Source: Dehalococcoidia bacterium (GTDB lineage Bacteria > Chloroflexota > Dehalococcoidia > SM23-28-2). From it: a stretch of DNA of 64,000 nt. The translations under genes were made by a program, and so were the position numbers. The stretch is taken from assembly GCA_030615765.1 (NCBI GenBank), contig JAUWYP010000002.1, positions 18,480 to 82,479 on the forward strand. The letters run 5' to 3'. Below are positions 31,562 through 40,055 of the stretch, in pieces. Below the pieces are notes generated by a model, which was not told the origin of the DNA, made no database searches, and worked only from the letters and a program-made list of their open reading frames with translations. Every line of letters starts with the position of its first letter. The stretch's first letter is position 1.

Positions 31562-32722
31562 CTAGAGCTTCCACCCCGCCAGCCGCCGCAGGCCTTCTTC
31601 CAGCCGCTCGTCGGGGATGGTGAGCGACAGGCGGACGTAGCCCTCGCCGTGCGGCCCGTAGCCAATGCCCGGCGTCACCACCACGCCGATGTCGTCCAGG
31701 AGGCGGCCGGCGAACTCCAGGGAGGAGTAACCCTCGGGCAGGCGCGCCCAGATGTAAAGGCTGGCCTTGGGCGGACGCACCCCCAGCCCCATCCCGGCCA
31801 GCGCCTTCACCAGGCGGTCTCGCCGCCGCTGGTAGATGGCGTTGTGCTCGCCGATGCAGTCCTGCGGCCCCTCGAAGGCGGCGATGGCCATGCGCTGGAT
31901 GGCCTGGGGGATGCCCGAATCGAGGTTCGACTTCACCCGCATGAGGGCGTCCACCATGGTGGCGTTGCCCACCACCATGCCGATCCGCCAGCCAGTCATG
32001 TTGTAGCTCTTGGAGAAGGAGTGGAACTCCAACCCCACCTCCCTGGCGCCCGCCGCCTGGAGGAAGCTCACCGGCCGGTAGCCGTCGAAGGCCACCTCGG
32101 TGTACGGTCCGTCGTGGCAGACGGCGATGTCGTGCTTCTGGGCGAAGCGCACTACCCGCTCGAAGAACTCGATCTCAGCCACCGCGCCCGTGGGATTGTT
32201 GGGGTAGTTGATCCACATGAGCCTCGCCTGACGGGCCACCGCTTCGGGGATGGCCTCCAGGTCGGGCAGGAAGTCGTTCTCCTCGGTAAGAGGCATGAAG
32301 TGACAGTCGCCGCCGGCGAACATGGTGCCCACGGAGTAGACGGGGTAGCCGGGATCGGGCACCAGGGCCAGGTCCCCGGGGTCGATGAAGCAGAGGGCGA
32401 TGTGGCCGATGCCCTCCTTGGAGCCGATGAGGGGCAGCACTTCCCTATCGGGGTCCAGGGAGATGTCGAACCGCTTCTCGTACCAGCGGGCGATGGCCCG
32501 TCGCAGATCGGGCAGGCCGTCGGTCTCGGGGTAGCGATGGTTGGCGGGCTCGCGAGCGGCCTGACAGAGGGCGTCGATAACGTGGGAGGGCGTGGGGATA
32601 TCGGGGTCGCCGATGGCGAAGCTGACGACGTCCACCCCCTGGGCCCGCTTCTCGGCGATCTTACGGCTGATCTCGGCGAAGAGATAGGGCGGCAGCTTCT
32701 GGATGCGCTTGGCTAGTTGCAT
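31562..32722 (-). CDS. dapL: LL-diaminopimelate aminotransferase
   Basis: 386 residues, a fold-type I PLP enzyme. Key blocks are VVSFAIGDPDIPTPSHVIDA, PLIGSKEGIGHIALCFIDPG, NYPNNPTGAVA and the PLP-lysine region EFHSFSKSYNMTGWRIG. It converts tetrahydrodipicolinate directly to LL-diaminopimelate for lysine and peptidoglycan synthesis. dapF, the next pathway step, is 4.8 kb away on the same strand. The start overlaps the stop of the upstream cyclase by one base. Confidence 0.92.
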   Translation of the reverse strand: MQLAKRIQKLPPYLFAEISRKIAEKRAQGVDVVSFAIGDPDIPTPSHVIDALCQAAREPANHRYPETDGLPDLRRAIARWYEKRFDISLDPDREVLPLIGSKEGIGHIALCFIDPGDLALVPDPGYPVYSVGTMFAGGDCHFMPLTEENDFLPDLEAIPEAVARQARLMWINYPNNPTGAVAEIEFFERVVRFAQKHDIAVCHDGPYTEVAFDGYRPVSFLQAAGAREVGLEFHSFSKSYNMTGWRIGMVVGNATMVDALMRVKSNLDSGIPQAIQRMAIAAFEGPQDCIGEHNAIYQRRRDRLVKALAGMGLGVRPPKASLYIWARLPEGYSSLEFAGRLLDDIGVVVTPGIGYGPHGEGYVRLSLTIPDERLEEGLRRLAGWKL

Positions 32723-34074
32723 TACGCCGATTCCCGCCAGCGAACCTCGTACAGGCGCACGGGATCCTCGAACCCCCGCAGGGCCACCTCGCCCTGGTCC
32801 GAGAACAGGAACCCCTTGCCCGCCGCAAGCTCCCGCACCACGTTGGCGGCGAGTATCTCCCCACCCGCTGCTTTCGCCGCGATGCGGGCCGCCAGGATCA
32901 CCGTCATCCCGAACAAATCCTTCTCCTCCGCGATCGGCTCCCCAGCATTGAGGCCGATGCGCACCCGCAACGGCTCCTCCGCCGACTCGTTGTGCTCAGC
33001 GAACGCCCGCTGCATGGCGATGGCGCACTCCAGCGCCCGCGTCCCCGAGGAGAAGGAGGCCATGAACCCGTCGCCCAGCGCCTTCACCTCCGAGCCACCG
33101 TGTGCCCGCAGCGCCTCCCGCACGATGCGCTCGTGCGCCCGCAGCACCTCCCGCGCCTTGGCGTCGCCGAGCCGCTGGGTTAGCGCCGTCGACCCCTCCA
33201 CGTCCGTGAACAGGATGGTGTGAACAGCGCCCGGTGCGAGCGGCTCGGCCCACACTGCGGCCTCCTCACCCCCGCCCATGAACTCGTTGATGGCTCTCAG
33301 CACCGCCCTGGTGTCGCCCAGGAAGGCCGCCCCGGATTCCCCTTCCAGGAGAGCCAGGCGGGCGTTCGGTATTCGAGAGACAAGGCCGCGAGCGACATCC
33401 ACGCTAAGCCAAGAGAGCTGCCGACGGTGAAGCACCAGGGTCGGCGCCTTCACCTGCGGCAGGAGGTCCGCAACGTCAAACGCCCCGATCGCGCCAAGGG
33501 CCGCCTTCATCGCCTCCTGCGCGATGCATTCGCGCATTAGTACGGCATAGCGATGCGCCGGCTCACCTTGCGACCACCCCAGCAGGGTATGCGCCACCGT
33601 CTCGCTGTACACATGCCAATCCGTATCTCTCAGTTGGGCTAATGCCCGAAGCTGCGGCGATACTGCGTCGCGCGTCACTGCCCAGGAGTGCCACAATATG
33701 AGGTGCGAGACCTGGTCCGGGTGGCGAGCCGCGTAGGTAATTGCCACCGGCCCCGAATGAATGGGCGCAAAGAGAGCAAACCTCTCGAGGCCCAGGCGGT
33801 CCACCACCGCCTCCAGGTCCAGCACCTGGGCGTCCAGCGAGAAGTCGCTCACGTCCCGATCCGAGAGCCCGGCCCCTCTGCAGTCGTACCGCACCACCAT
33901 TCTTGTTCGCGCTAGCGGCTCATACCAGCGGCGCCACTCAGGTATCTGCCACTCCATCTGGATATGGCTGACCGGAATCGTTGGCATCTCCACGAAGGGC
34001 GTGCCTTCCCCCAGCGTCCAGAAGGCGATGTTCACCCCGTCGGCCGTCGTCGCGTACTGAATGCGCGGCTCCAT
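32722..34074 (-). CDS. Alpha/beta-hydrolase-class III nucleotide cyclase fusion, copy 1
   Basis: 450 residues. Residues 1-260 have an alpha/beta-hydrolase fold (RYDCRGAGLSDRDVSDFSL; YAARHPDQVSHLIL), but the nucleophile elbow reads LFAPIHSGPVAI with Ile at the Ser position. The usual His segment reads EGESGAAFLGD. Residues 285-450 are a class III cyclase: TILFTDVEGSTALTQRLG (first metal Asp), EVKALGDGFMASF (adenine Lys and second Asp), KDLFGMTVILAARIA (Arg kept, transition-state Asn replaced by Ile). The domain order is that of mycobacterial Rv1900c. It is the most diverged of three copies here. Confidence 0.85.
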   Translation of the reverse strand: MEPRIQYATTADGVNIAFWTLGEGTPFVEMPTIPVSHIQMEWQIPEWRRWYEPLARTRMVVRYDCRGAGLSDRDVSDFSLDAQVLDLEAVVDRLGLERFALFAPIHSGPVAITYAARHPDQVSHLILWHSWAVTRDAVSPQLRALAQLRDTDWHVYSETVAHTLLGWSQGEPAHRYAVLMRECIAQEAMKAALGAIGAFDVADLLPQVKAPTLVLHRRQLSWLSVDVARGLVSRIPNARLALLEGESGAAFLGDTRAVLRAINEFMGGGEEAAVWAEPLAPGAVHTILFTDVEGSTALTQRLGDAKAREVLRAHERIVREALRAHGGSEVKALGDGFMASFSSGTRALECAIAMQRAFAEHNESAEEPLRVRIGLNAGEPIAEEKDLFGMTVILAARIAAKAAGGEILAANVVRELAAGKGFLFSDQGEVALRGFEDPVRLYEVRWRESA

Positions 34075-34079
34075 AGTGG

Positions 34080-34700
34080 CTATCCCCGAGGCTCTCTTTT
34101 CATCGTCCAGAAGTGAGGCCCGCCGTTGGGCAGGTCATCCTCCACCACTACCTCGAAGCCATGCCTCCGATAGAAGGGTAGGTTCCTCTCCTTCTCCGTT
34201 TCCACATAGCAGAGCAGGCCTTCAGCGTCCGCCCGTGCCAGAACCGGCTGTATCAGAGCGCCGCCGATGCCCTGGCCCTGACACGGCGGGTCGACGCCTA
34301 GAGTAGGAAGATACCAGTGGCGCGACGGGACGTCGCGCTTGTGCAACTGCGTCTCGTAGTTCACGCCGCTCATCAACCGACCGAACGCCGCCCGGCCGAA
34401 CTTCAGGGGCACTAGCATCATGCCCGCCAGGATCAGCCGCACAACGCTCGGCGGGTACTTCCCGGGCGGAATCCACAGCGCGGCGCCTTCGACCTTGCCC
34501 GTAGTAGTGTGCACTTCGCCGTACTTGTGGCAGTACCTCGCCCAGATTTCCATGAACCAGCGCAGGACCTGCGCCCGCCTGGACTCGTCGGGGAAGAGCC
34601 ACGACCAGTGGGGGTCGTCATGGAACGCCCTGGCGAGTACCTCCGCCACCTCACGCACTTGGCTCGGCGCGAGCGCGACAGGTTCCGCCGCTGCAATCAT
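34080..34700 (-). CDS. GNAT-family N-acetyltransferase
   Basis: 206 residues with a GNAT domain: PTLGVDPPCQGQGIGGALI is the acetyl-CoA-binding loop and EKERNLPFYRRHGFEVVVED the final strand-helix. The N-terminal part (VLARAFHDDPHWSWLFPDES) is typical of GNAT enzymes acting on small molecules. It lies between two of the hydrolase-cyclase fusions, with 5 and 16 bases to its neighbours, so it is co-transcribed with them. The substrate is unknown. Confidence 0.85.
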   Translation of the reverse strand: MIAAAEPVALAPSQVREVAEVLARAFHDDPHWSWLFPDESRRAQVLRWFMEIWARYCHKYGEVHTTTGKVEGAALWIPPGKYPPSVVRLILAGMMLVPLKFGRAAFGRLMSGVNYETQLHKRDVPSRHWYLPTLGVDPPCQGQGIGGALIQPVLARADAEGLLCYVETEKERNLPFYRRHGFEVVVEDDLPNGGPHFWTMKREPRG

Positions 34701-34716
34701 GGTCGGAGATGCTCCA

Positions 34717-36072
34717 TCAGCCGTCCTCCCGCCAGCGCACGTCGTACAGGCGCACGGGGTCCTCGAAGCCGCGAAGGGCTACGTCCCCTCGGTCTGAGAA
34801 CAGGAAGCCCTTGCCCGCCACCAGCTGCCGCACCACGTCCGAGGCCACGATCTCCCCGCCCTCAGCCTTCGCCGCCACGCGCGCCGCCAGGATAACCGCC
34901 GTCCCGAACAGGTCCTCCTCCTCCGCTATCGGCTCCCCCGCGTTCAGGCCGATGCGCACCCGCAACGGCTCCTCCGCCGACTCGTTGTGCTCAGCGAACG
35001 CCCGCTGCATGGCGATGGCGCACTCCAGGGCCCGCGTCGCCGAGGAAAACGAGGCCATAAAGCCGTCCCCCATCGTCTTCACCTCCGAGCCGCCGTGGGC
35101 CTTCAGGGCCTCCCGCACGATGCGCTCGTGGGCCCGCAGCAGCTCCCGCGCTTTGGCGTCACCGAGGCGCTGGGTCAGCGCCGTCGAACCCTCAACGTCC
35201 GTGAACAGGACGGTGCGGAAGGCGCCCGCTGCCGGGGCCTCTGCCCCCGCTGCGGCTTCCTCACCTTCGCCCAGGAACTCGTCGATGGCCCCCAGCACCG
35301 CCTCCATGTCGCCAAGGTACGGTGCCGCCGACGCTCCCTCCAGGAGGGCCAGGCGGGCGTCCGGTATGCGGGAGGCAAGAGTCCTTACCAGCTCAATCGA
35401 AGGGAAAACTAGTTCGCGACGGTGCAACACCAACGTTGGCGCCTTTATCCGTGGCAGGAGGGTAGCCACGTCAAACTGGCGAAATACCGGCAACATCAAT
35501 TGCAAAGCCTCCTGGCTCACACTTTCCCGCATCAGTGCGGCAAACCGGTCAGCAGGCTCGCCTGCCGACCATCCAAAGGCCGCGTGCGCCACCGTCTCGG
35601 AAAACAGCTCCCAGTCCCGATCCAAGAGGGCGAGCAATGATGCGACTCGCGGTAACCCGTAGTAATCCGAGGCCCGGGCATAGGAGCACCAGAGTATGAG
35701 GTGCGATACGCGCGCAGGGTTGCGTACTGTGTAGTTCACCGCCACCAGCCCTGACAACTGAGAACCGAACAGTGCGAACTCCTTCAAGTTCAGGCGATCG
35801 ACGACAGCGTCCAAGTCCAGCACATGGGCGTCGAGGGAGAAATCGGTGACATTGCGCTCCGACAGTCCGCTGCCTCTGCCGTCGTAGTGGATCAACTGGC
35901 GCTTCTCGGCCAGGCGCTCATACCAGCGGCGGCACTCAGGTGTCCGCCACCCCAGTTGGATATGGCTCCAGGGAATGATCGGCGTGTACACAAGGGGCAT
36001 GCCTTCCCCCAGCGTCCAGAAGGCGATGCTCACCCCGTCGGCCGTCGTCGCGTACTGGATGCGCGGCTCCAT
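34717..36072 (-). CDS. Alpha/beta-hydrolase-class III nucleotide cyclase fusion, copy 2
   Basis: 451 residues starting at the ATG at 36072, which overlaps the upstream paralog's stop (ATGA). It has the same two domains as its neighbours. The elbow reads LFGSQLSGLVAV, with Gln at the nucleophile position, and the usual His segment is EGASAAPYLGD. The cyclase domain keeps TDVEGST, VKTMGDGFMASFSS and the substrate Asp in EEDLFGTAVILAARVA, again with Ile for Asn. The sensor half differs most from its paralogs, while the cyclase half is nearly identical to copy 3, suggesting divergent inputs to a shared output. Confidence 0.85.
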   Translation of the reverse strand: MEPRIQYATTADGVSIAFWTLGEGMPLVYTPIIPWSHIQLGWRTPECRRWYERLAEKRQLIHYDGRGSGLSERNVTDFSLDAHVLDLDAVVDRLNLKEFALFGSQLSGLVAVNYTVRNPARVSHLILWCSYARASDYYGLPRVASLLALLDRDWELFSETVAHAAFGWSAGEPADRFAALMRESVSQEALQLMLPVFRQFDVATLLPRIKAPTLVLHRRELVFPSIELVRTLASRIPDARLALLEGASAAPYLGDMEAVLGAIDEFLGEGEEAAAGAEAPAAGAFRTVLFTDVEGSTALTQRLGDAKARELLRAHERIVREALKAHGGSEVKTMGDGFMASFSSATRALECAIAMQRAFAEHNESAEEPLRVRIGLNAGEPIAEEEDLFGTAVILAARVAAKAEGGEIVASDVVRQLVAGKGFLFSDRGDVALRGFEDPVRLYDVRWREDG

Positions 36073-37424
36073 CAGCCGCCCTCCCGCCAGCGCACGTCGC
36101 ACAGGCGCACGGGGTCTTCGAAGCCGCGCAGCGCTACATCGCCACGGTCGGAGAACAGGAATCCCTTGCCCGCCACCAGCTGCCGCACCACGTCCGAGGC
36201 CAGGATCTCGCCGCCTTCCGCCTTCGCCGCGATGCGAGCCGCCAGGATCACCGCCGTCCCGAACAGGTCCTCCTCCTCCGCTATCGGCTCCCCGGCGTTC
36301 AGGCCGATGCGCACCCTTATCGGCTCCTCCGCCACCTCGTTGTGCGCGGCAAAGGCCCGCTGCATGGCGATGGCGCACTCCAGGGCTCGCGTGGCCGAGG
36401 AGAAAGACGCCATGAACCCGTCGCCCATCGTCTTCACCTCGGAGCCGCCGTGGGCTTTCAGCGCGTCCCGCACGATGCGCTCGTGCGCCCGCAGCACCTC
36501 ACGTGCTTTCGCGTCGCCGAGCCGCTGGGTCAGCGCCGTCGAACCCTCCACGTCCGTGAACAGGATGGTGCGGAAGGCACCCGCTGCCGGCCCGGCCCCC
36601 GCTGCGGCTTCCTCACCCTCGCCCAGGAACTCGTCGATGGCGCTCAGAACAGCCTCCACGTCGCCCACCCACGGCATTGCCGACGTCCCCTCCAGGACGG
36701 CCAGGCGGGCGTCCGGAATGCGGGAGGCAAGACCCCTCGCGACATCGACCTGGGGGAACGCGACCTGGCGGCGGTGCAGCACCAACGTGGGCATCCTCAC
36801 CTGGGGCAGGAGAGGCGCAACGTCAAAGTGCTGGCTGGCTTCACGGGCTGCCCGCATGGCCTCCGGTGCGGCGCATTCCCGCATGAACGCAGCGAAGCGG
36901 CGCGCCTCCTCCCCTGCCGACCACCCAAACACGACATGCGCCACCGTCTCCGTATATATCTCCCAGTCTTTGTCTCTAAGTGCGCGTAGTGATTCAACTT
37001 GTGGCAAGCGGTAGTAGTCAGAGGCCCGCGTGTAGGAGCACCACAGGATGAGTTGCGACACTCGCTCCGGGCGGCGGGCCGCGTAGGCGATGGCCACAGG
37101 CCCCGAGTGATAAGGCGCGAGCAGAGCGAACTTTTGCAGCCCCAGACGGTCTACTATGGCCTCTAGATCCGTTACGTGGGCCTCCAGGGAGAAGTCGGTC
37201 ACGTCGCGGTCGGACAGCCCAGACCCTCTGCTGTCATATCGGACAAGCATCCTCTTCTCCGCCAGACGCTCATACCAGTTGCGGTACCCCGGGAATTGCC
37301 ACTCCAATTGGATATGGCTCAATGGAGGCGTCGGCATCTGCACAAGGGGCATGCCCTCCCCCAGGGTCCAGAAGGCGATGCTCACCCCGTCGGCGGTCTG
37401 CGCGTACTGGATGCGCGGCTCCAT
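36072..37424 (-). CDS. Alpha/beta-hydrolase-class III nucleotide cyclase fusion, copy 3
   Basis: 450 residues; first gene of the tandem set. In the hydrolase half the elbow is LLAPYHSGPVAIAYAARRPE (Tyr105 at the Ser position) and the usual His loop is EGTSAMPWVGD. In the cyclase half metal Asp residues are at about 291 and 335, Lys331 is kept, Ile393 replaces the transition-state Asn and Arg397 is present. A short acidic-Ala linker (about 268-283) joins the halves. It is a cytoplasmic protein without membrane segments. The hydrolase half probably acts as a ligand sensor. Confidence 0.85.
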   Translation of the reverse strand: MEPRIQYAQTADGVSIAFWTLGEGMPLVQMPTPPLSHIQLEWQFPGYRNWYERLAEKRMLVRYDSRGSGLSDRDVTDFSLEAHVTDLEAIVDRLGLQKFALLAPYHSGPVAIAYAARRPERVSQLILWCSYTRASDYYRLPQVESLRALRDKDWEIYTETVAHVVFGWSAGEEARRFAAFMRECAAPEAMRAAREASQHFDVAPLLPQVRMPTLVLHRRQVAFPQVDVARGLASRIPDARLAVLEGTSAMPWVGDVEAVLSAIDEFLGEGEEAAAGAGPAAGAFRTILFTDVEGSTALTQRLGDAKAREVLRAHERIVRDALKAHGGSEVKTMGDGFMASFSSATRALECAIAMQRAFAAHNEVAEEPIRVRIGLNAGEPIAEEEDLFGTAVILAARIAAKAEGGEILASDVVRQLVAGKGFLFSDRGDVALRGFEDPVRLCDVRWREGG

Positions 37425-37491
37425 AGCGCCACTATCCTACACTAAGGGCATCTCCCCTGCATAGATAGTCCGCCTCCGCCCTCCACTACCA

Positions 37492-38331
37492 CTACTTCCT
37501 CCACTCGCCCACAAAGACCAGCTCCGCCGGGCCTGTCAGGTAGCACTCCCCTACCCCATCCCACTCCACCACCAACGTCCCGCCTGGAAGTGTTATGTCG
37601 ACTCTTTCCCCTGCCAGGCCATGAACATGGGCGGCCACCACCGCCGCGCAGGCACCACTGCCGCAGGCCAGCGTCGCGCCCGCCCCTCGCTCCCACACCC
37701 GCGCCTCCATGCGCTCGCGGCCGATCACCCGCGCCACCTCGAAGTTCACCCGCTGGGGAAACAGGGGGTGGTGCTCCACCTTCGGCCCGATGCTCTCCAG
37801 CGGGAACTCCGCGACGGGCCGCTCGACGAAGTGCACGGCGTGCGGATTGCCCATCGAGACGCAGGTCACCGCCAGGCGCTGCCCCTCGATGTCCAGGGCC
37901 AGGTCCTTCACCGGCGGCTCGGCCTCCACCAGCACGGGGATCTCCTGGGGAGCAAAGCGAGGCACGCCCATGCTTACCCGCACCCGCTCCACTGCTCCCT
38001 TCTCACCGAAGACCTGGGCCGAGAGCACGCCCACCGCCGTCTCCACGCCGATCCGGCCGTCGCGAGGCCGCGCCAGGCCTTCGTCCACGGCGTACTTGAC
38101 GACGCAGCGAAGGCCGTTGCCGCACATCTCCGCCTCCGAGCCGTCGGGGTTGAACATGCGCATCCCCACATCGGCGCGAGACGACGGCAGCACGAGAATC
38201 AGGCCGTCGGCGCCGATGCCGTAGTGGCGGTCGCACATGGCCTGGGCCAGGCGCGACCAGTCCTGCTCGTCCCCCTGCGCCCTCAGGAGGACGAAGTCGT
38301 TGCCGATACCGTGCATCTTGACGAATCGCAT
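37492..38331 (-). CDS. dapF: Diaminopimelate epimerase
   Basis: 279 residues from the ATG at 38331 (a TTG two codons earlier is possible). MRFVKMHGIGNDFVLL is the family start. The two catalytic cysteines are in AEMCGNGLRCVVKYA and LACGSGACAAVVAA. It converts LL- to meso-diaminopimelate, following DapL, for lysine and cell-wall synthesis. It lies 10 bases downstream of miaA. Confidence 0.95.
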   Translation of the reverse strand: MRFVKMHGIGNDFVLLRAQGDEQDWSRLAQAMCDRHYGIGADGLILVLPSSRADVGMRMFNPDGSEAEMCGNGLRCVVKYAVDEGLARPRDGRIGVETAVGVLSAQVFGEKGAVERVRVSMGVPRFAPQEIPVLVEAEPPVKDLALDIEGQRLAVTCVSMGNPHAVHFVERPVAEFPLESIGPKVEHHPLFPQRVNFEVARVIGRERMEARVWERGAGATLACGSGACAAVVAAHVHGLAGERVDITLPGGTLVVEWDGVGECYLTGPAELVFVGEWRK

Positions 38332-38340
38332 GGCCAACCC

Positions 38341-39279
38341 CTACCTAGCCGCCGTATGAGCGCTCTTCTCCAGAAAGCGCTCGGCCAGTGCTCTGGCCTC
38401 GTCCACAGCGGCAGCGCCCTCCAGCCAGCGGATGCGGCGGTCGTCCAGGCGAAACCACGTGTACTGCTGGCGAGCCAGGCGATGGGTGGCCGTCTTGATG
38501 CGGGCCACCGCCGTCGCCAGGCTCAGCTCGCCCGCCAGGTGCTGGCAAACCTGCGAATAGCCGATGCCGGACAGAGAGGGAAGCGAGGGCTCGTAGCCCA
38601 TCGCCAGGAGACGCCTCACCTCGTCCGCCAACCCCGCTTCGATCATTGCATCCACGCGCGCATCGATGCGCCGGTAGAGCTCCTGTCGCGGGCAGGTCAG
38701 GCCCAGGATGAGGGTCTGCCAGGGCGGCGGGCCTTTCTCCTGCCAGCAGGATATGGGGCGGCCGGTCGCTTTGTGTACCTCCAGCGCCCGGATGACCCGC
38801 CGCACGTTGCGGGGATCGATGCGGGCCGCCGCCTTGGGGTCCACCTTGGCCAGCTCCCTGTGCAGCGCTTCCGGTCCGTGACGAGCCGCTCGCTCCTCGA
38901 GCTCTCGCCGCAGTTCCCGCTGGGGCGGCAGTCGCGGTACCCTCCATCCCTCCAGGAGGGCCCAGACGTACTGACCGCTGCCCCCCACCAGCAGCGGCTG
39001 CTTGCCCCGCGACCACACGCCCTCCAGGGCGACAACGGCCAGCTCGAGGTACTGCGCCAGGCTGAACTCCTCGTCGGGGTCGTTCACGTCGATGAGATGA
39101 TGGCGTGCCAGGGAGCGCTCCTCCGGCGTGGGCTTGGCAGTGCCGATGTCCATATGGCGGTAGACCTGGCGCGAGTCGGCGCCCACGATCTCGCCGCCCA
39201 GAGACCGAGCGAGAGCGATTCCAAGAGCCGTCTTCCCTGCGGCCGTGGGGCCGACGACGGCGATGAGCTTTCGCGTCAC
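38341..39279 (-). CDS. miaA: tRNA dimethylallyltransferase MiaA
   Basis: 312 residues. LIAVVGPTAAGKTALGIALA is the P-loop, ADSRQVYRHMDIGTAKPT the substrate-binding block and RRVIRALEVHKATGRP the core motif. The C-terminal ARQQYTWFR segment fits the tRNA-binding part. It prenylates A37 of tRNAs reading UNN codons. The start overlaps tpiA by 4 bp. Confidence 0.95.
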   Translation of the reverse strand: MTRKLIAVVGPTAAGKTALGIALARSLGGEIVGADSRQVYRHMDIGTAKPTPEERSLARHHLIDVNDPDEEFSLAQYLELAVVALEGVWSRGKQPLLVGGSGQYVWALLEGWRVPRLPPQRELRRELEERAARHGPEALHRELAKVDPKAAARIDPRNVRRVIRALEVHKATGRPISCWQEKGPPPWQTLILGLTCPRQELYRRIDARVDAMIEAGLADEVRRLLAMGYEPSLPSLSGIGYSQVCQHLAGELSLATAVARIKTATHRLARQQYTWFRLDDRRIRWLEGAAAVDEARALAERFLEKSAHTAAR

Positions 39280-40052
39280 GCCCCGGGCGCCCCCTTGACC
39301 TGCACCGCCTGCTCGACGATAGAGGCGAAGGCGTCGGCCTTGAGGCTGGCCCCGCCCACCAGGGCACCGTCGATCTGAGGCTCGCTCATGAACTCACCGA
39401 TGTTGTCGGGCGTGACGCTGCCGCCGTACTGAATGCGAGCCGCCTCCGCCAACTCGCGGCCATAGAGGGAGGCCACCTCCTGGCGGATGAGGCCGACGGC
39501 CTCGTTGGCGATCACTCCCGTGGCAGGAACGCCCGTGCCGATGGCCCACACCGGCTCATAGGCGAGCACGAAGCTTATGGGCATATCCACGCCCGCCAGG
39601 CCTCCCCGCACCTGCCGCAGCAGCACCTCCTCCGTGCGGCCGGCCTCGCGCTCCTCCAGCGTCTCGCCCACGCACATGATCGTCCGCAGGCCGTGGGCCA
39701 TGGCCGCCTTTAGGCGACGGTTCACCGTCTCGTCGGTCTCGCCGAAGTACTTGCGCCGCTCGGAGTGGCCGATGATCACGTACTCGCACAGGTCAGCCAG
39801 CATGGGAGGGCTCACCTCGCCCGTGTAGGCGCCCTCCTCCTCCCAGTAGACGTTCTGCGCTCCCACCTTGATGGACGAGCCCGCCAGCTCTCGCTCCGCG
39901 AGCGCCAGGAAGACGAAGGGAGGGCATACCACCTTCTCCACCCCCGCCAGGCCATCGATCCGCTCCCTCAGCAAGCGGCAGAGCTCTGCGGCGGCGCCAG
40001 CGGTGGTATACATCTTCCAGTTGCCGGCGATGATCGGCATGCGTCCGCTCAT
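39276..40052 (-). CDS. tpiA: Triosephosphate isomerase
   Basis: 258 residues. IIAGNWKMY carries the substrate Lys, EYVIIGHSERRKYFGE the electrophilic His, and LAYEPVWAIGTGVPA the catalytic Glu followed by the loop. It interconverts dihydroxyacetone phosphate and glyceraldehyde 3-phosphate. It lies in a run with apgM and pgk upstream, making a small lower-glycolysis cluster. Confidence 0.96.
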   Translation of the reverse strand: MSGRMPIIAGNWKMYTTAGAAAELCRLLRERIDGLAGVEKVVCPPFVFLALAERELAGSSIKVGAQNVYWEEEGAYTGEVSPPMLADLCEYVIIGHSERRKYFGETDETVNRRLKAAMAHGLRTIMCVGETLEEREAGRTEEVLLRQVRGGLAGVDMPISFVLAYEPVWAIGTGVPATGVIANEAVGLIRQEVASLYGRELAEAARIQYGGSVTPDNIGEFMSEPQIDGALVGGASLKADAFASIVEQAVQVKGAPGA

Positions 40053-40055
40053 AGA

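Noticed and set aside
36073..36378. Upstream extension of the second hydrolase-cyclase fusion
   Set aside because: The extension is out-of-frame reading of the neighbouring paralog. The ATG at 36072 aligns with the start of both paralogs and overlaps the previous stop.
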